A model generated the notes under the pieces. The model searched no databases and was not told the DNA's origin. It saw nothing but the letters and a program-made list of their open reading frames with translations. The translations under genes were made by a program, and so were the position numbers. Positions 17,938 to 26,541 of a DNA stretch of 64,000 nucleotides are shown here, piece after piece. The DNA comes from Clostridiales bacterium (GTDB lineage: Bacteria > Bacillota > Clostridia > Peptostreptococcales > Acidaminobacteraceae): the NCBI GenBank assembly GCA_016933835.1, contig JAFGAC010000194.1, positions 124,001 to 188,000 of the forward strand, in the 5' to 3' direction. The stretch's first letter is position 1. Each line of letters begins with the position of its first letter.

Positions 17938-18653
17938 CAAAAACTCCTCCTTATTTCTGTACCAATGCTTTCACCATTAAGTATTCTAATGATATTACTA
18001 GGTTCATTCAATCCAAAAATATTAATTGGAATATCATTATCATTTAAAAGTGTAGCAGCAGTCAAATCGATTACCTGTAATTCTTTTTCGATAATCTCCT
18101 TATATGTTAGTTTATCAAATTTTTTCGCATCTTTAAATAGTTTTGGATCTTTATCATACACAGCATCAATATTTTTTGCAAAAAGAATTTTTGAAGCATC
18201 AATTTCAGCAGCACGCAAAGCTGCAGTAGTATCTGTTGAAAAAAATGGGTTCCCAGTTCCAGCAGAAAAAATAACAACTCTTTTCTTTTCCAAATGTCTA
18301 ACTGCTTTTCTCTTTATATATGGCTCTGCAATTTTATTCATTTCTATAGCAGACATAACACGTGTCGGTATTCCCAGATTTTCTATTGTGCTTTGAAGAG
18401 CAAGAGAATTAATTACAGTTGCAAGCATTCCCATATAGTCTGCAGTTGACCTGTCCATATCTTTAGAGCTTCGACCTCTCCAAAAATTTCCACCGCCAAT
18501 AACTATCGCAATTTCAAATCCAAGATCGACAGCATTTTTTATTTCTTTTGCTATTTCTTCTAGGGTATCAAAATCGATGCCTGTTCCATGCTCTTTAGCA
18601 ATAGCTTCTCCACTCAATTTTAATAAAATTCTTTTAGGATTTTTTATATTCAA
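17937..18653 (-). CDS. pyrH: Uridylate kinase (UMP kinase)
   Basis: 238 aa from a TTG start with GGAGG seven bases upstream. It phosphorylates UMP to UDP for pyrimidine nucleotide supply, as a hexameric amino-acid-kinase-fold enzyme. Motifs: [38 protein letters not shown] and [17 protein letters not shown]. It lies between tsf and frr. A weak terminator hairpin separates it from tsf. Confidence 0.98.
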   Translation of the reverse strand: MNIKNPKRILLKLSGEAIAKEHGTGIDFDTLEEIAKEIKNAVDLGFEIAIVIGGGNFWRGRSSKDMDRSTADYMGMLATVINSLALQSTIENLGIPTRVMSAIEMNKIAEPYIKRKAVRHLEKKRVVIFSAGTGNPFFSTDTTAALRAAEIDASKILFAKNIDAVYDKDPKLFKDAKKFDKLTYKEIIEKELQVIDLTAATLLNDNDIPINIFGLNEPSNIIRILNGESIGTEIRRSF

Positions 18654-18690
18654 CTTATTCCCTCCAGTTTTTATAGTTATTTAAAAAAAA

Positions 18691-18707
18691 AGAACACATT
18701 GTGTCCT
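18691..18707 (-). terminator. Weak intrinsic terminator after tsf
   Basis: A short stem (GGACACA with TGTGTTC on the minus strand, one G-U pair, tiny loop) is followed by nine U's. It begins three bases past the tsf stop, so it probably lets some transcription into pyrH. Confidence 0.6.
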
Positions 18708-18709
18708 CT

Positions 18710-19357
18710 TTATTGTAATTGTTTTGCAACTTCTTCAGCAAAATTTTCTTGTTTCTTTTCAATTCCCTCGCCCAACTCATATCTCATAAATCTTCTGATT
18801 GAAATATTTTCACCAATTTTAGCAATTTTCTCAGTCAATAATTCTTGAATAGTGACATCAGGATTTTTAACGAAAGGTTGCTCTAACAAGCAAATTTCTT
18901 TAAGATATTTAGATACTCTGCCTTCAACCATTTTATCAACGATTTTTTCAGGTTTGCCTTCATTCAAAGCTTGTGTTCTTAAAATTTCTCTTTCATTATC
19001 AATCAATTCCTGAGGAACTTCACTTGCACTTACAAACATTGGATTTGAAGCCGCAATATGCATTGCTACATCTTTAGTAAATTCAATAAATTCTTCATTT
19101 TTGGAAACGAAATCAGTCTCAGAATTAATTTCAACTAACACACCAATTCTTCCTCCATGAATATAAGATGTCACCAATCCTTCAGCTGCTATTCTTCCTG
19201 CTTTTTTAGCTGCTTTAGCAATTCCTTTTTCTCTTAATAATTTTACCGCTTCTTCGATGTCGCCATTTTTTTCTACTAATGCATTTTTACAATCAAGCAT
19301 ACCTGCGCCTGTGATTTCTCTAATTTCTTTTACCATACTTGCAGTAATAGTTGCCAT
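18710..19357 (-). CDS. tsf: Translation elongation factor Ts
   Basis: 215 aa, a short form of EF-Ts lacking part of the C-terminal core seen in the roughly 280-aa proteins; similar short forms occur in Clostridia. It exchanges GDP for GTP on EF-Tu. The N-terminal UBA-like domain shows [19 protein letters not shown] and the next block shows [16 protein letters not shown], followed by [30 protein letters not shown] at the start is nearly identical to the rpsB start region. Confidence 0.97.
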   Translation of the reverse strand: MATITASMVKEIREITGAGMLDCKNALVEKNGDIEEAVKLLREKGIAKAAKKAGRIAAEGLVTSYIHGGRIGVLVEINSETDFVSKNEEFIEFTKDVAMHIAASNPMFVSASEVPQELIDNEREILRTQALNEGKPEKIVDKMVEGRVSKYLKEICLLEQPFVKNPDVTIQELLTEKIAKIGENISIRRFMRYELGEGIEKKQENFAEEVAKQLQ

Positions 19358-19381
19358 TTTATTTCCTCCTTGTATATGATT

Positions 19382-19409
19382 AAGGGTAAGAATAATTATC
19401 CTTACCCTT
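19382..19409. other. Perfect hairpin in the rpsB-tsf spacer
   Basis: The arms AAGGGTAAG and CTTACCCTT pair around AATAATTAT with further A-T pairing. On the minus strand it lacks a U-tract (followed by AATCATAT), so it is more likely an RNA-processing or attenuation element setting the rpsB to tsf ratio than a full terminator. Confidence 0.6.
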
Positions 19410-19415
19410 TTATTC

Positions 19416-20165
19416 TTAGTTTACAGTTTCTTCTTTTACTGGTGATTCTTTAGCTGCTTTAGCTAATTCAGCTTTTGAATCCGCTCCTTGCATTCCTTCA
19501 ATTACAGCATTTGCCATTGTTTCTGCAATCAATTTTACAGCACGAATTGCATCGTCGTTACCTGGAATTGGATAATCAACATCTTCAGGATCACAGTTTG
19601 TATCAACGATACCTACTACTGGAATACCTAATAATCTTGCTTCATGAATTGCAATTTTCTCTTTTTTTGGATCTACAATAAATAAAACATCAGGTAATTT
19701 CTTCATATCTTTTATTCCACCTAAAAATTTCTCAAGTCTTTCTTTTTTAAGTTTCAACTTGATAACTTCTTTTTTAGGTAAAGATTCGAACGTTCCATCT
19801 TTTTCCATTTTTTCGATTTTGTAAAGTAAATTGATTCTGTTTTTGATTGTCTTATAGTTGGTCAACATTCCGCCTAACCATCTTTGACTTACAAAATATT
19901 GGCCAGATCTTCTTGCTTCAATTTCAATTGACTCTTGCGCTTGTTTTTTAGTTCCTACAAATAAAACAGTGCCACCGTCTTCAACGATTTCACGCACTAC
20001 ATTATATGCTTCTTCAATCTTTTTAACTGTTTTTTGTAAATCAATGATATAGATACCATTTCTTTCTGTAAATATATACGGAGCCATTTTTGGATTCCAT
20101 CTTCTTGTTTGATGTCCGAAGTGAACACCAGCTTCTAATAATTGTTTCATACTAACTACTGCCAT
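19416..20165 (-). CDS. rpsB: 30S ribosomal protein S2
   Basis: 249 aa. S2 joins late to the head/body junction of the small subunit and is needed for S1 binding. Motifs: [19 protein letters not shown] at the N-terminus, [25 protein letters not shown] and [12 protein letters not shown]. The C-terminal tail is a short acidic/basic extension. GGAGG is well placed. It follows a leader of roughly 97 nt, probably an S2-binding autoregulatory RNA. Confidence 0.98.
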   Translation of the reverse strand: MAVVSMKQLLEAGVHFGHQTRRWNPKMAPYIFTERNGIYIIDLQKTVKKIEEAYNVVREIVEDGGTVLFVGTKKQAQESIEIEARRSGQYFVSQRWLGGMLTNYKTIKNRINLLYKIEKMEKDGTFESLPKKEVIKLKLKKERLEKFLGGIKDMKKLPDVLFIVDPKKEKIAIHEARLLGIPVVGIVDTNCDPEDVDYPIPGNDDAIRAVKLIAETMANAVIEGMQGADSKAELAKAAKESPVKEETVN

Positions 20166-20262
20166 TTTATTTCCTCCTTAGTTTTTCTTCCGAGCTTATC
20201 ATCCCTTTATGCAACCCAATAGGCACACCGCATTCCAGTTAAAACTCGTGTATTTTTAAACC
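20166..20262 (-). ncRNA. Probable rpsB leader RNA (S2 autoregulatory leader)
   Basis: The predicted transcript start is near 20262, leaving about 97 nt before rpsB. The minus strand contains CGAG pairing with CTCG near the two ends, enclosing ATGC pairing with GCAT around GGTGTGCC and GGGTT. Firmicutes S2 mRNAs commonly carry structured leaders of this kind. A covariance-model scan would settle it. Confidence 0.5.
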
Positions 20263-20268
20263 CATAAC

Positions 20269-20297
20269 ATATTATCACAGGTTTATAATTAATTCAA
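20269..20297 (-). promoter_or_regulatory. Promoter for rpsB-tsf
   Basis: -35 TTGAAT (20292-20297) and -10 TAATAT (20269-20274) are separated by 17 bases. An overlapping extended -10 (TGTGATAAT) is an alternative. The -35 lies inside one arm of the inverted repeat at 20286-20314. Confidence 0.65.
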
Positions 20298-20314
20298 TAG
20301 CATGGAATTAATTA
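20286..20314. other. Inverted repeat spanning the codY stop and rpsB -35
   Basis: A perfect 10-bp inverted repeat (TAATTAATTC with GAATTAATTA) and a 9-nt loop. There is no U-tract, so it is a poor terminator on its own. One arm holds the codY stop codon and the other the rpsB -35. Confidence 0.55.
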
Positions 20315-21091
20315 TTTATCATATTTGTATAATTCATCAATCAAATATTCATTTAGAATTTTAATATGTGTTCCTTTCATTCCAAGTGAACGCGAATTTA
20401 TTACACCTGCACTTTCTAATTTTCTGAGTGCATTTACTATTACTGAACGTGTTATACCAACACGATCTGCAACTTTTGAAGCAACAAGTAAACCTTCTTG
20501 CCCATCAAGTTCTTTAAAAATATGAATAACCGCTTCCAATTCTGAGTAAGACAAAGTTTCAATCGAAATTTGAACAATTGCTTTATCTCTAGCATTTTTT
20601 TCAAGAATCAATCTATCAGAACGAATAATTTCCATACCAACAACAGTTGACGCATATTCAACAAGCACTAAATCGTCATCGTTGAACATTACTTCACTTC
20701 TAGCCAACAACAGTGTACCCAAGCGATTGCCACTTCCTAAAATAGGAACTATTGTTGCAAACTTTGAGTAGCTGTCAATTTCATTTTCAAATAATTTAAT
20801 TAAATCTTCTTGTGTAATATTATACAGCGTATCGGTAATTTCCAATAAAGATTTATTATATTTTGGTGGGAAGTACTGCTCATTTGTCTTGTCGTCAGTA
20901 ATAACAGGGCTTCCTGAAACATCAAAATAACTTGTACCAAGAACTTTTCCCTTTGTACTTATAATATAGACATTTGATTCTAATACATCCATCAGCAAAT
21001 CACATAATTCATTGAAAACAACTGGTGTATCACCAGTTCGCTGCAAAATTTTATTCAATTTTCTTGTTCTATTCAGTAAGCTTGTTGACAT
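20312..21091 (-). CDS. codY: GTP- and branched-chain-amino-acid-sensing repressor CodY
   Basis: 259 aa from ATG 21091 (AGGTGA five bases upstream), the same length as Bacillus CodY. It is the global nutritional repressor, binding DNA when GTP and isoleucine/valine are plentiful. The N-terminal GAF ligand domain begins LNRTRKLNKILQ and contains NVYIISTKGKVLG. The C-terminal winged helix shows ASKVADRVGITRSVIVNALR followed by KLESAGVINSRSLGMKGTHI. It overlaps the end of topA by 23 bases, so the two are co-transcribed. Confidence 0.98.
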   Translation of the reverse strand: MSTSLLNRTRKLNKILQRTGDTPVVFNELCDLLMDVLESNVYIISTKGKVLGTSYFDVSGSPVITDDKTNEQYFPPKYNKSLLEITDTLYNITQEDLIKLFENEIDSYSKFATIVPILGSGNRLGTLLLARSEVMFNDDDLVLVEYASTVVGMEIIRSDRLILEKNARDKAIVQISIETLSYSELEAVIHIFKELDGQEGLLVASKVADRVGITRSVIVNALRKLESAGVINSRSLGMKGTHIKILNEYLIDELYKYDK

Positions 21092-23150
21092 CTTCATCAC
21101 CTTTACTTTCCTTGTATTTGCACTCTTTATTTGAACAGATTAAATAATCTTTCTGTTTTCCCTTCCCTTCAAGCAAAATCGAATGGCATTCAGGACAGTA
21201 TTTATCAACAGGTTTGTCCCATGATACAAAATGGCAATCTGGAAAAGTATTACAGCCATAAAAAACTTTAAATTTCTTAGTACGTCTTTCTACAATCTGT
21301 CCTGTTTCACATTTAGGGCATTTTACACCAATCTCTTTTAGAATAGGTTTTGTATTTTTACATTCTGGATAATTTGAACAAGCTAGAAATTTTCCAAAAC
21401 GACCATGCTTGATGACCATTTTCGAACCACAAACTTCACAATCGATATCTGTAGGTTCAGTTAAATCCACTTTTTCAATATCATTTTCAGCTTGAGAAAT
21501 CATTTCTTTGAAGGGAAGATAAAAATCTCTTATAATATTTTTCCATGGTGTTTCTCCTCTTTCAATCTGATCAAATCGCTGCTCCATATTCGCAGTAAAA
21601 TCAACTGCAACTATCTTATTGAAATAATTCTCCATAATATCATTTATAATAAAGCCTAATTCAGTTGGTACAAGCATTTTTTTCTGTTTTTCAACATAAC
21701 CTCTACTAAGAATTGTAGATATTGTAGGTGCATATGTACTCGGTCTACCTATACCCTTTTCTTCCATCTCTTTAACAAGTGTTGCTTCAGTAAAGCGATT
21801 TGGCGGTTGCGTAAATTTCTGTTCCTTAATGAGTTTATCAAATTCCAATATTTCATCAATCGCTAACTTAGGAAGCAATTTATCTTTTTGTGAATTATTC
21901 ATAACTTTTAAAAAACCCTCGAATATCAATTGTGATCCATTTGACTTGAATAGATAATCGCCATTTTTGATTTGAACTGATAAATTATTGAATTTCGCTG
22001 GTGACATTTGACTTGCCATAAATCTTTGCCAAATCAATTCATATAATTTATATTGATCATTCGACAGAATACCTTTTAAACTTAATGGTGTTCTATACAC
22101 AGAGGATGGTCTAATGGCTTCATGGGCATCTTGAGAATTTTTAGTTTTTTTAACTTTATCACTTGTTGAAACAAATTCTTCACCATATTCATCTAAAATA
22201 AACGCTTTGGCTTGTTCTCTTGCTTCATCAGAAATTCTTGTTGAGTCAGTACGCATATAAGTGATTAGTCCAACAAATCCTTCAGGCAATTTGATACCTT
22301 CATAAAGTTGCTGTGCAATAATCATCGTCTTTTTCGTAGAAAAATTGTATTTATTGGATGCTTCCTGTTGCATGGAACTTGTAGTAAAACTAAAATTCGG
22401 ATTTCTCATTTTTATTTTTTCTTCAATATTTTCAACCTTATACTCTGAGCCATGTAAATCTTTCTCAATTTCATTAGCTGTTATTACACTTTCAATATCA
22501 AGTTCTTTATTTAAGTGTTGAACGAGCCTCGCATTAAAAACTTCACCATCACTTGATTTTAAATCAGCTGAAATATTCCAATACTCTTTCGATACAAATT
22601 TATCAATTTCCTTTTCTCTATCACAAATTATCTTTGTAGCCACTGATTGAACTCTTCCGGCACTTAATCCTTTTTTTACTTTTCTCCATAAAATAGGACT
22701 GATTGAATAGCCGACCAATCTGTCCAATACTCTTCTTGCCTGTTGAGCATCTATCAAATCGATATCCAGTTTTCTAGGCATCTTGACAGCACTCTTTACA
22801 GCTTCTTTTGTGATTTCATTAAAAGCAATTCTTGAAGCCTCATTTTCGTTTAAAGCTAATATATGAGCTAAATGCCATGCAATTGCTTCTCCTTCACGAT
22901 CCGGGTCAGTAGCCAAATAAACATGATCACTTTTTTTTGCCAGTGATTTTATTTCTTTTATTACTGGTCCTTTACCTCTGATATTGATATACTGGGGCTC
23001 AAAATCATTTTCTATATCAATTCCCATTTTGCTTTTTGGTAAATCTCTAATATGTCCAATCGAAGCAACAACTTTATAGTTCTTGCCTAGAAATTTTTCT
23101 ATCGTTTTAGCCTTTGCTGGTGATTCAACTATCACAAGATTTTTTGGCAT
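21069..23150 (-). CDS. topA: DNA topoisomerase I
   Basis: 693 aa from ATG 23150, with GGAGG six bases upstream; an in-frame ATG at 23177 lacks this. It relaxes negative supercoils by single-strand passage. The Toprim domain shows VIVESPAKAKTIEKFLG and DPDREGEAIAWHLA. The catalytic tyrosine lies in GLITYMRTDSTRIS near residue 300. The C-terminus carries three four-cysteine zinc ribbons (CEVCGSKM, CPKCETG, CPECHSI, each with a second CxxxxxC-type pair). Own promoter at 23205-23232. Confidence 0.98.
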   Translation of the reverse strand: MPKNLVIVESPAKAKTIEKFLGKNYKVVASIGHIRDLPKSKMGIDIENDFEPQYINIRGKGPVIKEIKSLAKKSDHVYLATDPDREGEAIAWHLAHILALNENEASRIAFNEITKEAVKSAVKMPRKLDIDLIDAQQARRVLDRLVGYSISPILWRKVKKGLSAGRVQSVATKIICDREKEIDKFVSKEYWNISADLKSSDGEVFNARLVQHLNKELDIESVITANEIEKDLHGSEYKVENIEEKIKMRNPNFSFTTSSMQQEASNKYNFSTKKTMIIAQQLYEGIKLPEGFVGLITYMRTDSTRISDEAREQAKAFILDEYGEEFVSTSDKVKKTKNSQDAHEAIRPSSVYRTPLSLKGILSNDQYKLYELIWQRFMASQMSPAKFNNLSVQIKNGDYLFKSNGSQLIFEGFLKVMNNSQKDKLLPKLAIDEILEFDKLIKEQKFTQPPNRFTEATLVKEMEEKGIGRPSTYAPTISTILSRGYVEKQKKMLVPTELGFIINDIMENYFNKIVAVDFTANMEQRFDQIERGETPWKNIIRDFYLPFKEMISQAENDIEKVDLTEPTDIDCEVCGSKMVIKHGRFGKFLACSNYPECKNTKPILKEIGVKCPKCETGQIVERRTKKFKVFYGCNTFPDCHFVSWDKPVDKYCPECHSILLEGKGKQKDYLICSNKECKYKESKGDEDVNKLTE

Positions 23151-23204
23151 ATAAACCTCCAAATTCTGAATTTTCAATTATTGTTTATAAGATAACTAAT
23201 ACTT

Positions 23205-23232
23205 AGTATATAACAAGAAAGTAAAAAATCAA
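23205..23232 (-). promoter_or_regulatory. Promoter for topA-codY
   Basis: -35 TTGATT (23227-23232) and -10 TATACT (23205-23210) with a 16-base spacer. An 8-bp inverted repeat (AAGAAAGT with ACTTTCTT) brackets the -35 and spacer. The rest of the 201-base spacer to dprA is very AT-rich and holds no gene. Confidence 0.65.
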
Positions 23233-23351
23233 TAAAAAAATCACTTTCTTTATTGACATCTCAAGAAATTATGATAGCGAAGTAGAAAAAGAGTCTTACA
23301 AAATCTATAATTCCAGAAATTCATTTTTTAAATATTTAATTATAAATTTTA

Positions 23352-24002
23352 TTATTTATTATTGAATATTTGATAGTAATCCAAAATATCATTTACCGAT
23401 GTCACTGGTATTGCACCACACTTCAACAGATAATTATTGCCTTCACTGAGAGGATTATATATTGAACCCGGTATCACAAAAACTGGTTTCCCTTGATTTA
23501 AAGCATGATTGACTGTTGTCAATGTTCCACTTTTGATTCTTGATTCTATAACCAGAATACCTTTTGAAAGACCACTTATTATTCTATTTCTATATGGATA
23601 ATGATATCCTTTAGGCGTAACATTAGATTCATATTCAGTGACTATCAGATGATTGCTTCGGATATTTTCCTTCAATTTCAGGTTCGATCTAGGATAATTG
23701 ATTTCGATTCCACAACCCAGCACCGCTATTGTTGACCCATTCGCGTCAAGAGCTCCCTTATGCGCATATGTATCAACTCCTATAGCCATGCCGCTAATAA
23801 CTTCAAATCCGTTTTTTGCCAGTGATTTGGAAAACTCATAAGCACTTTTTTTGCCTTCGTCACTTGGATATCTCGAACCGACAATTCCAATCATATTCTT
23901 TTTAAACATTAACTCGACAATACCATAAACAAATAATTTTGATGGTGAATCATCAATGTCTTTTAATCCGCTTGGAAAGTCTTCATTGTATAATACAGTC
24001 AA
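23352..24002 (-). CDS. dprA: DNA-processing protein DprA/Smf, short form
   Basis: About 216 aa from TTG 24002; AAGGGG lies eight bases upstream, whereas a GTG at 24011 overlaps that site. DprA binds single-stranded DNA and loads RecA in transformation and recombination. The Rossmann core is intact: IGIVGSRYPSDEGK, VISGMAIGVDTYAHKGAL, TIAVLGCGIEINYP, ESRIKSGTLTTVNHALNQGK and FVIPGSIYNPLSEGNNYLL. It lacks the N-terminal SAM-like domain and most of the C-terminal winged helix found in longer homologues (about 290-370 aa). Confidence 0.92.
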   Translation of the reverse strand: MTVLYNEDFPSGLKDIDDSPSKLFVYGIVELMFKKNMIGIVGSRYPSDEGKKSAYEFSKSLAKNGFEVISGMAIGVDTYAHKGALDANGSTIAVLGCGIEINYPRSNLKLKENIRSNHLIVTEYESNVTPKGYHYPYRNRIISGLSKGILVIESRIKSGTLTTVNHALNQGKPVFVIPGSIYNPLSEGNNYLLKCGAIPVTSVNDILDYYQIFNNK

Positions 24003-24007
24003 AAATA

Positions 24008-24038
24008 CCACCCCTTCTGATTATTTCATAAGGAGTGG
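24008..24038 (-). promoter_or_regulatory. Hairpin enclosing the dprA ribosome binding site
   Basis: On the minus strand CCACTCCTT (24030-24038) pairs with AAGGGGTGG (24008-24016), nine pairs with one G-U and a 13-nt loop. The right arm is the dprA Shine-Dalgarno sequence. It is followed by TATTTTTG, so it may also act as a terminator. Either reading would lower dprA expression. Confidence 0.55.
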
Positions 24039-24075
24039 CATTTGCATCATTTCAGATGTGAATTTCCATTTTGAA

Positions 24076-24495
24076 TCAATATTTTTTTAAGATTGTCTTT
24101 ACTCTCTCATCAATATAAATATCCTTGTTTCCTTTTGATTTCGAGATGATATAATTCACAAGTTTTTCTCTGTTTTCTATAGAATTCCTGATAAAAACAT
24201 AATTTGTATCATATCCAACAGCAATATATTTTTTATATTTTCGACTGACTGTTATTGCCTCAATTTTCTTATATGGAAAATAATTTTCTTTATTCCCTTT
24301 CATTTCATAAAAACCATTTTCACTTGTCTTTAAAAGATAGTTTCTATTTACTATTTGATCTTTAAGCAACAATAACATGACGACTATCAATATTCCTCTA
24401 AAAAGCCAATTTGATGGTAAAAATGTAAAAGATATCATAAATACAATTCCTAAATTCTCAATAAGAAGTGCTGACTTTTTCTTTCTAAACTCCAC
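24076..24495 (-). CDS. Hypothetical membrane protein with two N-terminal helices
   Basis: 139 aa from a GTG start, GGTGAAG upstream. I do not recognise the family. Residues 12-27 (ENLGIVFMISFTFLP) and 31-45 (LFRGILIVVMLLLL) are hydrophobic and probably form a hairpin of two membrane helices. The rest is a lysine- and tyrosine-rich soluble domain with a beta pattern (NGFYEMKGNKENYFPYKKIE, KYIAVGYDTNYVFIR) and a C-terminal helix, reminiscent of YcxB-type PH-like domains. It sits six bases after rnhB, where many bacteria carry yraN. Function unknown. Confidence 0.75.
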   Translation of the reverse strand: MEFRKKKSALLIENLGIVFMISFTFLPSNWLFRGILIVVMLLLLKDQIVNRNYLLKTSENGFYEMKGNKENYFPYKKIEAITVSRKYKKYIAVGYDTNYVFIRNSIENREKLVNYIISKSKGNKDIYIDERVKTILKKY

Positions 24496-24500
24496 TTACT

Positions 24501-25265
24501 TCACCAACCTTTTAAATTTTTTAAAAATGATTTCCTGTGTATCTTTGAAATTCCAAAGCTTTGAATCGCTTCATAATGAGCCTTTGTTCCATACCCCTTA
24601 TGTTTTTCAAATCCATATTGCGGATATTTCTTGCTCATTTCAATCATGATTAAATCTCTAGTTACTTTTGCAATAATAGATGCAGCTGCTATTGAATTAC
24701 TTATTTGATCACCTTTAATTAAGTTTTCCTGCTTAATAGGCAAATCTAATTTTACAGCATCAATCAATAACACATCTGGTTTAATATCCAATGAATTAAC
24801 TGCTAAAATCATCGCTTCTTTCGATGCGTTTAAAATATTGATTTCATCTATTTTTTCATGCTGAACAACGCCAATACCTATCGCTAATGCTTTTTCTTTA
24901 ATGATGAGAAAAAGTTCATCACGTTTTTTAACTGTCAACTTTTTAGAATCATCCAAACCTAATATTGTATCATTATCAGGCAATATAACTGCAGCGGCGA
25001 CAACAGGACCTGCCAAGGGACCTCTGCCTGCCTCATCAATTCCAGCAATAAATATAGCATCATTGTTTTTATATAGAGATTCATAATGATTCATTCGCGC
25101 ATACTTTTCTAAAAGCAATTCATTCGCTATTATTTTTTTCTTGATTTGTGCTGCCAGTTTTACAACTGATTGCCTTTCATCAAGCAGTAAACTATCATAA
25201 ATTTCATCAAGTTTTTCAGAATTCTCAATAATTTCTTTTATTTCAGCAACAGATAATTTTTTCAT
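24501..25265 (-). CDS. rnhB: Ribonuclease HII
   Basis: 254 aa from ATG 25265; a GTG at 25277 is possible, and neither has a strong ribosome binding site. RNase HII nicks RNA-DNA hybrids and removes misincorporated ribonucleotides. The catalytic motif AGIDEAGRGPLAGPVVAAAV is clear, with DSKKLT, LLIDAVKLD and SIAAASIIAKVTRD following. The N-terminal helical extension of about 70 residues is typical of the Bacillus-type enzyme. It overlaps or abuts the end of rbgA. Confidence 0.96.
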   Translation of the reverse strand: MKKLSVAEIKEIIENSEKLDEIYDSLLLDERQSVVKLAAQIKKKIIANELLLEKYARMNHYESLYKNNDAIFIAGIDEAGRGPLAGPVVAAAVILPDNDTILGLDDSKKLTVKKRDELFLIIKEKALAIGIGVVQHEKIDEINILNASKEAMILAVNSLDIKPDVLLIDAVKLDLPIKQENLIKGDQISNSIAAASIIAKVTRDLIMIEMSKKYPQYGFEKHKGYGTKAHYEAIQSFGISKIHRKSFLKNLKGW

Positions 25266-25266
25266 A

Positions 25267-26118
25267 TTAATCAACACTTGGCCACTCTAAAGAAATTTTG
25301 CCTAATTTACCATTTCTATACTCATCAAGCAATATGTTGCTTATTTTAAAGTAATCAATTTCATTGGCTTTTAAAATACACCCGCGTTTTATAGCCATTT
25401 CATCCATTACTTCAATAGGTTCTTTATTTTCAAGCTCAACCTGATAACGCTTTTTTAAAAGTTCAGGATAGTTTTTCATTAAAAATTCTATGAATGAAAT
25501 TGCTATTTCTTCAATATCCAATATTTCATCTCTAATTGAACCGACATATGCTAAATTTTGTCCAACATGTGCACTTTCTATTTTAGGCCATAAAATACCG
25601 GGTGTGTCAAAAAGTTCTAGATCTTTTCTAATTCTAATCCATTGCTTTCCTCGTGTTACTCCTGGTTTGTTCCCTATTTTAGCAGCCTTCTTACCAGCCA
25701 GTTTATTTATCAACGATGATTTCCCAACATTTGGTATACCGACGATCATTACTCTGATAGCTCTATCTTTTAAGCCTTTGGCTTGCATTTTTTCAAACTT
25801 GGGTTGTGCTGTCATTCTTATTTCATGAACAAGTCTATTGACGCCTTCCCCAGTCAAGCAATTAATAGGAATCGATTTTATTCCTCTATTCTTATAGTAT
25901 TTTATCCAACTTTCCAATACTATGGGATCAGCTAAATCAAATTTATTGAATACGATTATTTTTTCTTTTCCTTTTACCAAATCATCAATTTGAGGATTCT
26001 TACTGCTTTCAGGAATACGTGCATCTAGCAGTTCGACTACTACATCCACCAATTTTAGATTTTCTTGTATCAATTCTTTTGTTTTTTTCATATGTCCAGG
26101 ATACCAATTGATTGACAT
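25267..26118 (-). CDS. rbgA: Ribosome biogenesis GTPase RbgA (YlqF)
   Basis: 283 aa. RbgA is a circularly permuted GTPase needed for late assembly of the 50S subunit. The N-terminal signature INWYPGHMKKTKELI is diagnostic. The G4 motif (NKFDLAD) precedes the P-loop (GIPNVGKSSLINKL), showing the permutation, then DTPGILWP. It starts a small operon with rnhB, the hypothetical membrane protein and dprA, behind a good promoter at 26144-26171. Confidence 0.97.
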   Translation of the reverse strand: MSINWYPGHMKKTKELIQENLKLVDVVVELLDARIPESSKNPQIDDLVKGKEKIIVFNKFDLADPIVLESWIKYYKNRGIKSIPINCLTGEGVNRLVHEIRMTAQPKFEKMQAKGLKDRAIRVMIVGIPNVGKSSLINKLAGKKAAKIGNKPGVTRGKQWIRIRKDLELFDTPGILWPKIESAHVGQNLAYVGSIRDEILDIEEIAISFIEFLMKNYPELLKKRYQVELENKEPIEVMDEMAIKRGCILKANEIDYFKISNILLDEYRNGKLGKISLEWPSVD

Positions 26119-26143
26119 ATCATCACCACCTATCTTCTTCTAT

Positions 26144-26171
26144 ATTATATATTAAAACAAAAAGTAAACAA
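26144..26171 (-). promoter_or_regulatory. Promoter for rbgA operon
   Basis: -10 TATAAT (26144-26149) and -35 TTGTTT (26166-26171) with a 16-base spacer. The -35 overlaps the foot of the rplS terminator. Confidence 0.65.
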
Positions 26172-26192
26172 ACTGGCAAATAGCCAGTTTGT
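26168..26192 (-). terminator. Intrinsic terminator after rplS
   Basis: A perfect 10-bp stem (ACAAACTGGC, 26168-26177, with 26183-26192), a 5-nt loop, then TTACTTTTTGTTTT on the minus strand. It lies one base past the rplS stop. Confidence 0.85.
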
Positions 26193-26193
26193 G

Positions 26194-26541
26194 TTATCTT
26201 TTCTCTTTAACTTTTGCTTTTTTACCGACTCTGTCTCTAATGTAGTATAATTTCGCGCGTCTTACTTTACCTCTTCTAACAACTTCAATTAATTCAATCT
26301 TTGGAGAATGAATTGGTAAAGTTTTTTCAACTCCAACCCCTGAAGAAATTTTTCTAACAGTAAAATTTTCTGCAACACCACCATTTTGCTTCTTAATAAC
26401 TAGTCCTTCGAAAATTTGAACTCTCTCTCTTTTTCCCTCGACAACTTTAATGTGTACTTTAACTGTATCACCAACATTGAAAGGTGTAAGATCTGTTCTC
26501 AATTGTTCGCTTTGTATTTCTTTAATAATATTTAAATTCAT
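26194..26541 (-). CDS. rplS: 50S ribosomal protein L19
   Basis: 115 aa, normal L19. It lies at the 30S/50S interface. Family sequence: [54 protein letters not shown] and [28 protein letters not shown] precedes the start. It has its own promoter inside the end of trmD and a structured leader, which suggests separate control from the trmD operon. Confidence 0.99.
   Translation of the reverse strand: MNLNIIKEIQSEQLRTDLTPFNVGDTVKVHIKVVEGKRERVQIFEGLVIKKQNGGVAENFTVRKISSGVGVEKTLPIHSPKIELIEVVRRGKVRRAKLYYIRDRVGKKAKVKEKR

Noticed and set aside
17920-18396. 158-codon + strand open frame opposite pyrH
   Set aside because: Antisense shadow of UMP kinase, hydrophobic only because of codon reversal.
18710-19357. 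Truncated tsf (pseudogene) because of its 215-aa length
   Set aside because: Short EF-Ts forms are normal in Clostridia, the stop is followed by a terminator, and the conserved core is present.
23178-23351. Possible small gene or RNA in the topA-dprA spacer
   Set aside because: Apart from the promoter and a small inverted repeat the sequence is featureless AT-rich DNA with no ribosome binding site or stable fold visible.
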